DNA of 64,000 nucleotides, taken from Oharaeibacter diazotrophicus (GTDB lineage Bacteria > Pseudomonadota > Alphaproteobacteria > Rhizobiales > Pleomorphomonadaceae). Of this stretch, positions 9,037 through 18,790 are shown one piece after another. The DNA is taken from positions 434,001-498,000 of the forward strand of contig NZ_SNXY01000007.1 in the NCBI RefSeq assembly GCF_004362745.1, in the 5' to 3' direction. The position numbers and the translations under genes are program-made. The notes beneath the pieces were generated by a model. That model was not told where the DNA came from. It saw nothing but the letters and a program-made list of their open reading frames with translations, and did no database searches. The stretch's first letter is position 1. Every line of letters begins with the position of its first letter.

Positions 9037-9627
9037 TCAGAGCGTGACGGTGGTCGAGCGCGGCAGGCCGACGACGGCGTCCGGCGCGGCGAGCACGAGG
9101 TCGACCCCGCGCGGGAACAGGGCGCGGTTGGCGGCGAGCGCCGGGACGAGCGCGGACGGCAGCGGATCGATGCCGAGCCGACGGGTGCCGGGCACGCCCG
9201 GGCCGGCGAGGGTCAGCGGACCGTCCGCGGCGAGGGCGTCGACCTGGAGGATCAGCGTCGCCGAGCGGTCGGGATAGTCGAACGTGCCGATCGCGAGGCC
9301 CTCGAGGCCGGCGAAGCCGGCGGCGTCGGCGATCACGAAGGCCGCGCGCCCGGTGTCGGAAACGACGGCGGCGCCGGTGTGGAAGCGCAGGAAGGCGGCG
9401 GCCGCATCGGAGGCGAGGCCCGGGGCGAGGGCGATCGGCGTCTCGTAATCGGCGAGCGCCAGCGCGATCGCGGCGGCGGTGGCCGACAGCGGCGCCGGCG
9501 GCGTCGGCAGGTCGGCGAGCGCGACGATCCGGCCTGGCTCGGCGAGCGCGGACATCACGGCGCGGAAGACGCGCTGGGCGTCGTCGACGGGGGCGGGAAA
9601 GCCCGGCAGGGGCTGGACGGCTGACAT
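9037..9627 (-). CDS. phnH: PhnH, C-P lyase core subunit
   Basis: A 196-residue protein matching PhnH, a PLP-transferase-like fold that does not bind PLP and serves as a structural subunit of PhnGHIJ. The N-terminal PGFPAPVDDAQRVFRAVMSALAEPGRIV is the characteristic opening (split here as PGFPAPVDDAQRVF then RAVMSALAEPG). The C-terminal FPRGVDLVLAAPDAVVGLPR also fits. It lies between phnG (15 bp gap) and phnI (10 bp gap) in the standard gene order. Confidence 0.95.
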   Translation of the reverse strand: MSAVQPLPGFPAPVDDAQRVFRAVMSALAEPGRIVALADLPTPPAPLSATAAAIALALADYETPIALAPGLASDAAAAFLRFHTGAAVVSDTGRAAFVIADAAGFAGLEGLAIGTFDYPDRSATLILQVDALAADGPLTLAGPGVPGTRRLGIDPLPSALVPALAANRALFPRGVDLVLAAPDAVVGLPRSTTVTL

Positions 9628-9642
9628 GGCGTTCGGATCCGG

Positions 9643-10107
9643 TCAGTCCACGTCGCCGCGGACCATGGTGAAGAAGTCGACGCGGGTGGCGGCGGCGCGG
9701 CGCGAGGCGTCGTCGCGGTCGGCGGCGAGGCGGGCCTCGACCGGGGCGACCAGCGCCGCCTCGACGGCGGGCCGGCGGGCAGGGTCCTGCCAGAGCGCGT
9801 CGGCGATGGCGGCGAGGCGGGCGGCGCCGGTGTCGCGGCCGAGGCGGTAGGCATGGCCGACGAGGCCGCCGACCGTGACGGAGGCGCGGGCGACCGAGGC
9901 TTCGCCGAGGTTGAAGGCCGGGCCGTCGCCGCCGATCCGCCCGCGCACCATCACGAGGCCGGCCTCGGGGCGGCGGAGGTCCGTGGCGGCGGTCTCGCCG
10001 AGGATGGCGTCGAGCGCGCCGGCGAGTTCGTCGGCGGTGGCCTCGGCGAAGGCCGCCATGGCGCGGCGGCGGGCGGTCACGTCGGGGGCGATACGGGACT
10101 CTGGCAT
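9643..10107 (-). CDS. phnG: PhnG, C-P lyase core subunit
   Basis: A 154-residue protein with the PhnG features: an N-terminal helix RRRAMAAFAEATADELAGAL, the strand-turn segment GLVMVRGRIGGDGPAFNLGE, and a C-terminal TRVDFFTMVRGD. PhnG is needed with PhnH and PhnI to transfer methylphosphonate to the ribose of ATP. It is the first core gene after the transporter genes, 67 bp downstream of the second phnE. No regulator gene of PhnF type lies between phnE and phnG, unlike in E. coli. Confidence 0.94.
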   Translation of the reverse strand: MPESRIAPDVTARRRAMAAFAEATADELAGALDAILGETAATDLRRPEAGLVMVRGRIGGDGPAFNLGEASVARASVTVGGLVGHAYRLGRDTGAARLAAIADALWQDPARRPAVEAALVAPVEARLAADRDDASRRAAATRVDFFTMVRGDVD

Positions 10108-10174
10108 GGCTCTCCGGCTCCGGGCCGCCTGTTTCGCCGGCTCCGATGACGCTGTGATGAAGGCGGGCGGGAAG

Positions 10175-11041
10175 TCAGTGAGCCGGCTTACCGATCACCG
10201 CGAAGCGGATGCGGCTCGACACAAGGTCGATCACGGTGACCACGACGAGGATCATCAGCACGAGGAAGGCGACCTGCTGAAGTTCGAGCGTGCGGATCGC
10301 CTCGGCGAGCGGAATGCCGATGCCGCCGGCGCCGACGATGCCGATGATGGTGGCCGAGCGGGTGTTGGATTCGAAGTAGTAGAGCACCTGGCTGACCATC
10401 ACCGGCACGATCTGCGGCAGGATGCCGAAGCGGTGGCCAGCGAGGCGCGAGCCGCCGGCGGAGATCACGCCCTCGACCGGCCGGCGGTCGGCGGTCTCGA
10501 TCGCCTCGGAGAACAGCTTGCCGAAGGCGCCGATGTCCGAGCAGATGATCGCCAGCACGCCGGCGAACGGACCGAGGCCGACCACGCTCACCCAGATCAG
10601 CGCCCAGATCAGCGTGTCGACGCCGCGCAGCGTGTCGAGGAAGCGGCGGACGCCGACGTGGACGAACACGTTGGGAATGACGTTGCGGGCGGCGAGGAAG
10701 CCGAAGGGGAAGGCTATGATCGCCGCGACCAGCGTGCCGAGATAGGCGATGCCGACGGTCTCGGCCATCGCCTGGAGATAGGTCCAGAGATAGCGGTCCG
10801 GCGAGGGCGGGATCATCAGCACCAGGAAACCGCCGAGGCGGCCGACGCCGTTCCAGATCGCCAGGATCGAAAAGTCGAGATACCAGAGCGCGAAGGCGGC
10901 GAGGCCGACCACGGCGGCGGCCGCGGCGGCGCCGAGCACGAGCCTGCGGCGGTCGTCGAAGGCGGCCGGATGGGCGGCGCGCAGGCGGTCGAGGTTCTCG
11001 GCGGCGAGGGCGGCGAGCGGAGAGGTGGCGGCGGCGGTCAT
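10175..11041 (-). CDS. phnE: PhnE-type phosphonate ABC permease (second copy)
   Basis: A 288-residue inner-membrane permease with about six helices and the cytoplasmic coupling segment RPVEGVISAGGSRLAGHRFGILPQ (positions about 195-218, split motif RPVEG and GHRFGILPQ). It pairs with the other PhnE to form the transport channel powered by PhnC. ATG 11039-11041 overlaps the stop of the upstream phnE as ATGA, so the two are translationally coupled. The frame stays open further upstream, inside the other phnE, and that extension is rejected. Confidence 0.95.
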   Translation of the reverse strand: MTAAATSPLAALAAENLDRLRAAHPAAFDDRRRLVLGAAAAAAVVGLAAFALWYLDFSILAIWNGVGRLGGFLVLMIPPSPDRYLWTYLQAMAETVGIAYLGTLVAAIIAFPFGFLAARNVIPNVFVHVGVRRFLDTLRGVDTLIWALIWVSVVGLGPFAGVLAIICSDIGAFGKLFSEAIETADRRPVEGVISAGGSRLAGHRFGILPQIVPVMVSQVLYYFESNTRSATIIGIVGAGGIGIPLAEAIRTLELQQVAFLVLMILVVVTVIDLVSSRIRFAVIGKPAH

Positions 11042-11922
11042 CGGGCGCGTCCCTCGAGGCCGATCAGGTGGTGGCGCAGCTTCTCGGTGAGGAAGTCGAT
11101 CGCCATCACCGTGGCGACGATCAGGATCAGGAGGGCGCTGACGTCGGGGTAGTAGAACTGGCGGATCGAGGTCACGAGGTCCTCGCCGATGCCGCCGGCG
11201 CCGACGAACCCCATCACCGCGCTCTCGCGGACGTTGATCTCGAAGCGCAGCAGCGTGTAGCTGGCGAAGCCCGGCAACACCTGCGGCAGCACGGCGAAGC
11301 GGACCCGGGCGAGCCAGGAGCCGCCGGCGGCGGCGACACCCTCGACCGGCTTCATGTCGACGTTCTCGACCACCTCGGCGTAGAGCTTGGCGAGCGCGCC
11401 GGCGGTGTGCAGCGCCACGGCGAACACGCCGGGCATCGGCCCGAGGCCGAAGGCGATCACGAACAGGAGCGCGAACACGACGCCCGGCACGGTGCGCAGC
11501 AGTTCCATGGTGCGGCGCACGAGGAAGCGCGAGGTCGGGTTCGGGTTGAGGTTGGCGGCGGCGAGGAAGGAGAGGGCGAAGCCGACGACGGCGCCCATCA
11601 GCGTGCCGAGATAGGCGATCAGCAGCGTCTCGGCGAGCAGCGACAGCCAGTGCGGCAGGTTCCAGTACCAGGCCGCAAGGCTCTGGAACGGCGTCGCCCA
11701 GGAGAACTCGGGCGTGATCCGGCCGAGGTAGCTGGTGAAGCGCCAGAGGTTGGTCGCGAAGGTGCCGATCCGGACCTCGGCGGCCCATCCGGCCACCAGA
11801 GCGAGGAGGACGACCGCGGTGAGGCCGACGAGGAGGCGGATGCGGCGGGCGCGCACGGTGGCGGCGTAGCCGCTCGCGAGGCTGACGCGCTGCGCGTCGG
11901 GCAGCACCGGGACGAGGCTCAA
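11038..11922 (-). CDS. phnE: PhnE-type phosphonate ABC permease (first copy)
   Basis: A 294-residue membrane permease. One helix lies near residues 29-48 (LLVGLTAVVLLALVAGW) and several more follow, with the coupling motif KPVEGVAAAGG before VRFAVLPQV. Tandem phnE genes are common in alphaproteobacteria, and the two products probably form a heterodimer. It starts 73 bp after phnD. It has typical length and shows no sign of decay. Confidence 0.95.
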   Translation of the reverse strand: MSLVPVLPDAQRVSLASGYAATVRARRIRLLVGLTAVVLLALVAGWAAEVRIGTFATNLWRFTSYLGRITPEFSWATPFQSLAAWYWNLPHWLSLLAETLLIAYLGTLMGAVVGFALSFLAAANLNPNPTSRFLVRRTMELLRTVPGVVFALLFVIAFGLGPMPGVFAVALHTAGALAKLYAEVVENVDMKPVEGVAAAGGSWLARVRFAVLPQVLPGFASYTLLRFEINVRESAVMGFVGAGGIGEDLVTSIRQFYYPDVSALLILIVATVMAIDFLTEKLRHHLIGLEGRAR

Positions 11923-11995
11923 GGCGGCGGCTCCTGGAAAGGGGCCGGGGCCGGATCCCGCGCGCGGCGGAACCCGGCCCCGGTGAAGGCCTGCG

Positions 11996-12931
11996 TCAGG
12001 ACTTGCGGGCGGCGTCGTTGAACTTGACCATCTCGATGATCGGGTCGAACGCGGCGCGGTCGATCCCGACGAACTCCTTGTCCTTGCCGTCGGACAGGGC
12101 GGCGTAGCCCTTCGGATCCTTCGAGGGCATGTCGAGGAAGGCCTGCTTGATCTGGGCCTTGAGGTCCTCCGGCAGGGCGGAGAGCACCGAGAACGGGCCC
12201 TCGGGCAGGAAGTCCGACTTGAAGACGATGCGGAAGTCCTCCTTCTTCATCGGATTGCCGGCGGCGTCCTTGAGCACGCCCTTGGTGATCATCCGGGTGA
12301 GGTTGGAGTCGTCCTCGGAGTTCCAGGAGTTGGCGGCGGCGTCGGCCGTGCCCTGGGCGAGCGCCAGGACGGCGTTGTCGTGGCTGCCGGCGAAGAAGGA
12401 CTTGCCGAAGAAGGTGTCGACCGAGTAGCCGGCGCGGTCCAGGAAGAAGCGCGGGGCGTTGTTGCCGGAGGTCGAGTTCGGGTCGACCAGGGCGAGGGTC
12501 TTGCCGCGCAGGTCCTCGATGGTCTTGTAGGCGCTGTCGGCGCGGACGTAGACGACCGAGAAGTAGCCGGTCATGCCGTTCGAGTGGCGCGGCACGACGA
12601 GCGGGTCGAGCTCGACGCCGGTCATGACGGCGCGGGCGTAGGAGGCCGGGCCGTACATGGCGATCTGGGCGTTGCCGGCGCGCTGGGCCTCGATGACCGC
12701 GGCGTAGTCGTTGGCGACGCGCAGCGTGACCTTCACGCCGAGCTCCTTGGAGAGGTAGTCGGCGAGCGGGCCGTAGCGGTCGGTGGTGGTCGAGGCGTTC
12801 TCGGCCGGGATCACCGCCAGCGACAGCTCGGGATACTGGTCCTTCCAGCCCTCGGCGAAGGCGGCAGAGGCGGTGCCGGCGAGGGTGGCGGCCGCGACGG
12901 CGGCCACCACGAAGCTGCGACGATCGAGCAT
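11996..12931 (-). CDS. phnD: PhnD, periplasmic phosphonate-binding protein
   Basis: A 311-residue solute-binding protein with an N-terminal export signal. DRRSFVVAA followed by a hydrophobic stretch and an AFAEG cleavage region could be a Tat signal as well as a Sec signal. The mature part has the PhnD pattern: IPAENASTTTDRYGPLADYLSKE, then ANDYAAVIEAQ, and VDPNSTSGNNAPRFFL in the ligand cleft. It delivers phosphonates to PhnE/PhnC. It lies 45 bp after phnC, the usual order. Confidence 0.96.
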   Translation of the reverse strand: MLDRRSFVVAAVAAATLAGTASAAFAEGWKDQYPELSLAVIPAENASTTTDRYGPLADYLSKELGVKVTLRVANDYAAVIEAQRAGNAQIAMYGPASYARAVMTGVELDPLVVPRHSNGMTGYFSVVYVRADSAYKTIEDLRGKTLALVDPNSTSGNNAPRFFLDRAGYSVDTFFGKSFFAGSHDNAVLALAQGTADAAANSWNSEDDSNLTRMITKGVLKDAAGNPMKKEDFRIVFKSDFLPEGPFSVLSALPEDLKAQIKQAFLDMPSKDPKGYAALSDGKDKEFVGIDRAAFDPIIEMVKFNDAARKS

Positions 12932-12976
12932 GCTGATCTCCTATCGGGACAAAGAGGTTTCGGGCCGGCTCCGCCG

Positions 12977-13792
<816 letters not shown>

Positions 13793-13972
13793 CGTCCAAC
13801 CTCCGTGCCGGCCTCGGAGTTATTGGAGTTTCACGTAAATTTAGTGACGGTCGGCTAATAATGAGCCGGGTAATTTATGAACAAGTCTCGCAACCCGCGA
13901 CACGAAACCGTCATCACCGGCTGATTCCCTCTGCCGCGCCCGCACTTCCATCGCGGCGAAGGGGAGATTTCC
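13793..13972. promoter_or_regulatory. Divergent phn promoter region with possible Pho boxes
   Basis: This 180-bp gap separates phnC (minus) from the hexapeptide protein (plus) and is AT-richer than its surroundings. On the plus strand GCGACAC (13897-13903) and CCGTCAT (13908-13914) are separated by 4 bp, the 7-4-7 layout of a Pho box; the second half is close to CTGTCAT, the first is weak. On the minus strand CCGTCAC (13850-13844) is a single good half-site. PhoB control is expected from other phn loci but is only weakly supported by these matches. Confidence 0.35.
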
Positions 13973-14581
13973 ATGCTCGGCGTCGATCCGACCATCCACC
14001 AGGGCGCACGCGTCGTCGCCTCGACGCTCGGCCGCTTCACCGAGGTCGGCGAGCGCTCGCAGGTCACCGAGACCGTGTTCGGCGACTATTCCTACGTCGC
14101 CCACGACGCCGAGATCATCTACACGACGATCGGCAGGTTCTGCTCGATCGCCTCGCACACCCGGATCAACCCGGGCAACCATCCGATGCACCGGGCGACG
14201 CAGGCGCATTTCACCTACCGGTCCTCGCTCTATTTCGAGGGCGAAGCCGACGAGGCCGCCTTCTTCGACTGGCGGCGCTCGACCCCGGTGACCATCGGCC
14301 ACGATGTCTGGATCGGCCACGGTGCGGTGATCCTGCCCGGCGTCACGGTCGGTGACGGTGCGGTCGTCGCGGCGGGCGCCGTGGTCAGCCGCGACGTGCC
14401 GGCCTACACCATCGTCGGCGGCGTTCCGGCCAAGCCGATCCGCCGCCGCTTCCCGGAGACGGTGGCGGCGCGGTTGCAGGTGCTGGCGTGGTGGGACTGG
14501 GACCACGATCGCCTGCGTCGCGCACTGCCCGACTTCCGGGCGCTGCCGGTCGAGGCCTTCCTGGAGAAGCACGGCGGTTGA
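13973..14581 (+). CDS. Phosphonate-locus hexapeptide-repeat acetyltransferase-like protein
   Basis: A 202-residue left-handed beta-helix protein. Hexapeptide turns run through much of the sequence, e.g. [20 protein letters not shown], then [30 protein letters not shown], the classic CoA-binding end of the xenobiotic acetyltransferase fold. It matches the transferase hexapeptide family regularly found in phosphonate operons. Its natural acceptor is unknown. It is transcribed divergently from phnC and may replace the aminoalkylphosphonate N-acetyltransferase PhnO. GGGGAG (13959-13964) gives a Shine-Dalgarno 8 nt before the ATG. Confidence 0.88.
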   Translation: MLGVDPTIHQGARVVASTLGRFTEVGERSQVTETVFGDYSYVAHDAEIIYTTIGRFCSIASHTRINPGNHPMHRATQAHFTYRSSLYFEGEADEAAFFDWRRSTPVTIGHDVWIGHGAVILPGVTVGDGAVVAAGAVVSRDVPAYTIVGGVPAKPIRRRFPETVAARLQVLAWWDWDHDRLRRALPDFRALPVEAFLEKHGG

Positions 14582-14702
14582 GAGCTCGGGCGTCGGCGCG
14601 GCCGCCTACACGATCGCGTCATCGCCCGGGGGTGCGGTCTTGCGGAACGGCTCGGAAGATCGGAATTGTCGAACCGATGCTCCCCGATCCGGACCGACGC
14701 CC

Positions 14703-15710
14703 ATGACCGCCTTCTCGATCCTCGACCTCGCCCCCGTCGCCGAGGGCCGGACGCCCGGCGAGGCGCTCGCCAACTCGCTCGACCTCGCCCGCCACGCGGA
14801 AGGTTGGGGCTACCGGCGTTTCTGGCTCGCCGAGCACCACAACATGGTCGGCATCGCCAGCGCGGCGACGGCGGTGGTGCTCGCCCACGTCGCCGCGGGC
14901 ACCTCGACGATCCGCGTCGGCGCCGGCGGGATCATGCTGCCGAACCACTCCCCGCTGGTGATCGCCGAGCAGTTCGGCACGCTGGCGGAACTCCACCCCG
15001 GCCGGATCGACCTCGGCCTCGGCCGCGCGCCCGGCACCGACCAGCGCACGCTGCGCGCGTTGCGCCGCACCCCCGAGGCGGCCGACCGCTTCCCGAGCGA
15101 CGTCGTCGAGCTCCAGGCGCTGCTGGCGCCGGCGGGCGAGGATCAGGTGATCCGCGCCGTGCCCGGCGCCGGCACCGAGGTGCCGCTCTATATCCTGGGC
15201 TCCTCGCTGTTCGGCGCCGAACTCGCCGGCCTGCTCGGGCTGCCCTACGCCTTCGCCTCGCATTTCGCGCCGCAGGCGCTGATCGAGGCGCTGGCGCTCT
15301 ACCGCGCAGGCTTCCGGCCGTCCGAGCAGAGCGACCGGCCGTACGCCATCGCCGGCGTCAACGTGATCGCCGCCGACACCGACGTCGAGGCGCGCCGGCT
15401 GTTCACCTCGACGCAGCAGGCCTTCACCAACATGATCCGCGGCCGGCGCGGCCGGCTGCAGCCGCCGATCGCCGACATCGAAGCCTATTGGACCCCGGGC
15501 GAGAAGGCCCACGTGTCGGGCATGCTGGCGCGCTCCTTCGTCGGCTCGCGCGAGACGGTGCGGGCCGGTCTCGCCGCCTTCGTCGCCGAGACCGGCGTCG
15601 ACGAGGTGATCGCCGCCGCCGCGATCCACGACCACGGCGCCCGGCTGCGCTCCTACGAGATCCTCGCCGACGTCGCCGCGGACTTGCGGGCCGGCCGCGC
15701 CGCGGCGTGA
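14703..15710 (+). CDS. LLM-class flavin-dependent oxidoreductase
   Basis: A 335-residue luciferase-like monooxygenase with a TIM-barrel fold that uses reduced FMN. Marks are the opening [15 protein letters not shown], then [40 protein letters not shown], and [13 protein letters not shown]. This YhbW-like subgroup has no firmly assigned substrate. ATG 14703 was chosen because the conserved FSILDLAPV starts 3 residues later; the open frame upstream is inside and beyond the previous gene. It stands alone, 121 bp after the hexapeptide gene, and ends 16 bp before the convergent ABC ATPase gene. Confidence 0.88.
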   Translation: MTAFSILDLAPVAEGRTPGEALANSLDLARHAEGWGYRRFWLAEHHNMVGIASAATAVVLAHVAAGTSTIRVGAGGIMLPNHSPLVIAEQFGTLAELHPGRIDLGLGRAPGTDQRTLRALRRTPEAADRFPSDVVELQALLAPAGEDQVIRAVPGAGTEVPLYILGSSLFGAELAGLLGLPYAFASHFAPQALIEALALYRAGFRPSEQSDRPYAIAGVNVIAADTDVEARRLFTSTQQAFTNMIRGRRGRLQPPIADIEAYWTPGEKAHVSGMLARSFVGSRETVRAGLAAFVAETGVDEVIAAAAIHDHGARLRSYEILADVAADLRAGRAAA

Positions 15711-15726
15711 GGACCCGGGTTCGGGC

Positions 15727-16791
15727 TCAGTCGAGGCGACGGCCGTCGTCGGCGGAGAACCAGTGCAGACGCGCCGGGTCGATCGTGACGGCGACGGTAC
15801 GGCCGGCGACCGCGACCGCGCGGTCGAGGGTGAACGCCTTGACGTCGCGGTCGAACAGCCGGACGTGGGCGATGGTGCCGAAGCCGGTGGGCTCGACGAT
15901 GTCGATGGTGCCGGCGAACCCCGGCCCGCCCGCGGGCGCGAGCTGCAGGTGCTCCGGCCGGACGCCGACCTTGACCGCCGCGCCCTCGGCGACCGCGAGC
16001 CCCGCCGGCGCCGGCAGCACGGCACCACCCGCCAATTCGACGCCGCCGCCGCGGCGCACGCCGTCGAGCACGTTCATCGCCGGCGAGCCGATGAAGCCGG
16101 CGACAAACAGGTTGGCGGGGCGGTCGTAGAGGTCGAGCGGGCTGCCGACCTGCTGAACCACGCCGCCGTGCATGGCGACGATGCGGTCGGCCAGCGTCAT
16201 CGCCTCGATCTGGTCGTGGGTGACGTAGATCGAGGTCGCCCCGAGGTCGCGGTGCAGCGTCTTGATCTCGGCGCGCATCTGTTCGCGCAGGCGGGCGTCG
16301 AGGTTCGAGAGCGGTTCGTCGAACAGGAAGGCCTTGGGGCTGCGCACGATCGCCCGGCCCATGGCGACGCGCTGGCGCTGGCCGCCGGACAGCGCCTTCG
16401 GCCGGCGCTCGAGCAGCGCCGGCAGTTCCAGCTTCTCGGCGGCGCGCGCCACCGTCGCCGCGATCGTCTCCTTCGGCGTCTTCCGCAGCTTGAGGGCGTA
16501 GCTCATGTTGTCGGCCACGGTCATGTGCGGGTAGAGCGCGTAGGACTGGAACACCATGGCGATGTCGCGGTCCTTGGGCGCGAGGTCGTTGACGCGCTTG
16601 TCGGCGATGCGGATCTCGCCGGCCGAGATGTCCTCGAGCCCGGCGATCATCCTGAGGAGGGTGGACTTGCCGCAGCCGGACGGGCCGACCAGCACGACGA
16701 ACTCGCCGTCGCGGATGGAGAGGTCGACACCGTGGAGGACGCGGACGGCGCCGTAGGCCTTGTGGACGCCGGCGATCTCGATGGAGGCCAT
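15727..16791 (-). CDS. CUT1-type sugar ABC importer ATPase (UgpC/MsmK/MalK family)
   Basis: A 354-residue ATPase with Walker A GPSGCGKST (about 36-44), signature LSGGQRQRVAMGRA, Walker B AFLFDEPLSNLD, H-loop VTHDQIEAMTLADRI and a C-terminal TOBE/OB regulatory part from about 240. It energises the permease pair encoded just upstream. Such ATPases are often shared between several sugar importers. It is the last gene of the operon, 13 bp after the MalG-like permease. The substrate cannot be read from the sequence. Confidence 0.92.
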   Translation of the reverse strand: MASIEIAGVHKAYGAVRVLHGVDLSIRDGEFVVLVGPSGCGKSTLLRMIAGLEDISAGEIRIADKRVNDLAPKDRDIAMVFQSYALYPHMTVADNMSYALKLRKTPKETIAATVARAAEKLELPALLERRPKALSGGQRQRVAMGRAIVRSPKAFLFDEPLSNLDARLREQMRAEIKTLHRDLGATSIYVTHDQIEAMTLADRIVAMHGGVVQQVGSPLDLYDRPANLFVAGFIGSPAMNVLDGVRRGGGVELAGGAVLPAPAGLAVAEGAAVKVGVRPEHLQLAPAGGPGFAGTIDIVEPTGFGTIAHVRLFDRDVKAFTLDRAVAVAGRTVAVTIDPARLHWFSADDGRRLD

Positions 16792-16804
16792 GGTCGGATA
16801 CCCC

Positions 16805-17635
16805 TCAGCCCTTCACCGCGCCGGCCGTCAGGCCCTGCACGAGATAGCGCTGGATCAGGAGGAAGAAGAGGCAGGCGGGCACGAGGGCGAGCACGCCCGC
16901 GGCCATCATCTGCCCGAAGTCGACGGAGAATTTCGAGACGAAGGACAGGAGGCCGACCGGGAAGGTCGCCGACTGGTTGCCCGAGATCAGCATCAGCGCG
17001 AACAGGAGTTCGCTCCACGCCGCGGTGAAGACGAAGCCGAGCGTGGCGGCGACGCCCGGCAGCGTCAGCGGCAGGATGATCTCGCGGAAGGCGCCGAAGC
17101 GGGTGGCGCCGTCGATCATCGCGGCCTCCTCGAGGTCCTTCGGGATGCCGTCGAAGAAGGACTGCATCAGGAAGGTGGCGAAGGGCACGTTGAAGGCGAC
17201 GTAGACGACCACGAGGCCGGCGAGGTTGTTGGTGAGCCCGAGCGGCGACAGCATCTTGAACATCGGCGCGATCAGCATCACCAGCGGGAACATCTGGGTG
17301 ACCAGCATCAGCGCGACGATCGCCATCTTGCCGCGGAAGGCGAAGCGCGACAGCGCGTAGCCGGCGAGGGCGGCGATCGCGGTCACGATCAGCGCGGTCG
17401 AGCCGGAGACCACCACGCTGTTGCGGAAGAACAGCGGAAAGTCGCTGTGGGCGAGCACGAAGCCGTAGTGCTCGAAGCTCGTCCGCGACGGCCACATCCG
17501 GACGCCCTCGGAATAGAGCAGGTCGTTCGGCGTCACCGAGACCTTGAGCAGCCAGTAGAGCGGGAACAGCGCGAAGGCGACGTAGGCGAGAATCGCCAGC
17601 CGGTGCGCCACGGTGAGCACGGAAGATCGGCGCAT
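16805..17635 (-). CDS. CUT1-type ABC permease, MalG-like
   Basis: A 276-residue inner-membrane permease with six predicted helices. The coupling loop carries EEAAMIDGATRFGAFREIILP (EAA motif plus following helix, about 180-200). The C-terminus FLLIQRYLVQGLTAGAVKG is the standard MalG-family end. It sits 7 bp after the MalF-like gene and 13 bp before the ATPase gene, completing a two-permease channel. Confidence 0.92.
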   Translation of the reverse strand: MRRSSVLTVAHRLAILAYVAFALFPLYWLLKVSVTPNDLLYSEGVRMWPSRTSFEHYGFVLAHSDFPLFFRNSVVVSGSTALIVTAIAALAGYALSRFAFRGKMAIVALMLVTQMFPLVMLIAPMFKMLSPLGLTNNLAGLVVVYVAFNVPFATFLMQSFFDGIPKDLEEAAMIDGATRFGAFREIILPLTLPGVAATLGFVFTAAWSELLFALMLISGNQSATFPVGLLSFVSKFSVDFGQMMAAGVLALVPACLFFLLIQRYLVQGLTAGAVKG

Positions 17636-17642
17636 CGGCGGG

Positions 17643-18557
17643 TCAGCTCCTCGACGTCAGCGACTGCCGGAGCAGCACGATCAGCAGCGAATAGGCGAGC
17701 AGCAGGGCGAGCAGCACCAACGCGATCGCCGAGGCGTAGCCGAAGTCGAGCCGGCGGAAGGCGGTGGTGAAGATGTAGCTCGCCACGATCTGGGTGCGGT
17801 CGGCCGGGCCGCCGTTGGTCATCACCACGATCAGGTCGGCGAAGTTGGAGATCCAAACGGTGCGCAACAGCACGGTGATCGCGATGGTGGGCGCGAGGAA
17901 GGGCAGGGTGATCGCGCGGAAGCGTTCGAACGGGCCGGCGCCGTCGATCGCGGCGGCCTCGTAGAGGTCGCGCGGGATCGCCTGGAGGGCGGCGAGCAGG
18001 GTGATCGCGAAGAACGGGATGCCCCACCAGACGTTGGCGACGATCGGCCCCCACATCGCCAGCCTCGGGTTCGACAGGATGTTGTCGGGGGCGTCGAGGA
18101 TGCCGAGCGCCGCCATCCAGTGCGGCAGCGGGCCGATCACCGGATTGAACATCCAGGCCCAGTCGAGGCCGGACAGGAAGCTCGGCACCGCCCAGGGCAG
18201 GAAGCACAGCGCCTGCGCGATCGCCCGGCCGCGGAACGGCTTGTCGAGCAGGAGGGCGAGGATCAGGCCGAGGGCGAACTGGAAGAACACGGACGCGCCG
18301 GTCCACCACAGCGTGTTCTTCAGCGCCTGCGCGAAGGACGCGTCGGTCGCGAGCGCGCGCATGTGCTGCAGCCCGACGAAACCGCCGGAAAACGGGTTGA
18401 GGAGGCGGACGTCGCGGAAGGCGTAGGAGATGCCGAGCGCCAGCGGCACCAGCATCACGGCGACGATCAGGATCAGCGCCGGCGCCGCGTAGAGCCAGGG
18501 CTCGGCGGCGTGCGCGAGGCGGCGCAGGACGGGACGTCGGGCGGGGAGGGCGGTCAT
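17643..18557 (-). CDS. CUT1-type ABC permease, MalF-like
   Basis: A 304-residue permease with a first helix near 18-40 (LYAAPALILIVAVMLVPLALG) and the coupling motif YEAAAIDGAGPFERFRAITLP (about 205-225). It is shorter than enterobacterial MalF, as usual for CUT1 systems of this group. The gene follows the solute-binding protein gene across a 233-bp gap rich in hairpins, and lies 7 bp before the MalG-like gene. Confidence 0.92.
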   Translation of the reverse strand: MTALPARRPVLRRLAHAAEPWLYAAPALILIVAVMLVPLALGISYAFRDVRLLNPFSGGFVGLQHMRALATDASFAQALKNTLWWTGASVFFQFALGLILALLLDKPFRGRAIAQALCFLPWAVPSFLSGLDWAWMFNPVIGPLPHWMAALGILDAPDNILSNPRLAMWGPIVANVWWGIPFFAITLLAALQAIPRDLYEAAAIDGAGPFERFRAITLPFLAPTIAITVLLRTVWISNFADLIVVMTNGGPADRTQIVASYIFTTAFRRLDFGYASAIALVLLALLLAYSLLIVLLRQSLTSRS

Positions 18558-18589
18558 GGATTCCCTGGTTGCGCAAGGCCGGGCACGTC

Positions 18590-18725
18590 GGCGCCACCCT
18601 CCCCGGCGCTTCGCGCCGACCCTCCCACGAGGGGAGGGTCAGGGGCGCGGCGGCGCGGGACGGTCCTACCCTCCCCTTCGTGGGGAGGGTCGGCGGCCGC
18701 GAGGCCGCCGGGGTGGGGTGGCGCC
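18590..18725. repeat. Intergenic palindromic repeat element
   Basis: A 136-bp element between the solute-binding protein gene and its permease gene. Its ends are near-perfect inverted repeats (GGCGCCACCCTCCCCGGCG at 18590-18608; reverse complement of 18706-18725). Inside are four hairpins: 18605-18617, 18618-18640 (GACCCTCCC arms), 18668-18690 (ACCCTCCCC arms) and 18691-18710. In an operon such a structure could act as an RNA stabiliser or partial attenuator below the abundant binding-protein message; that is inference. A similar element lies at 50759-50904. Confidence 0.75.
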
Positions 18726-18790
18726 GACGGCGCGGGGGAGGCGGAGGAACGAACGGCGGGGGAGGCGACGGGGCGCCTCCCCCATGTCCC

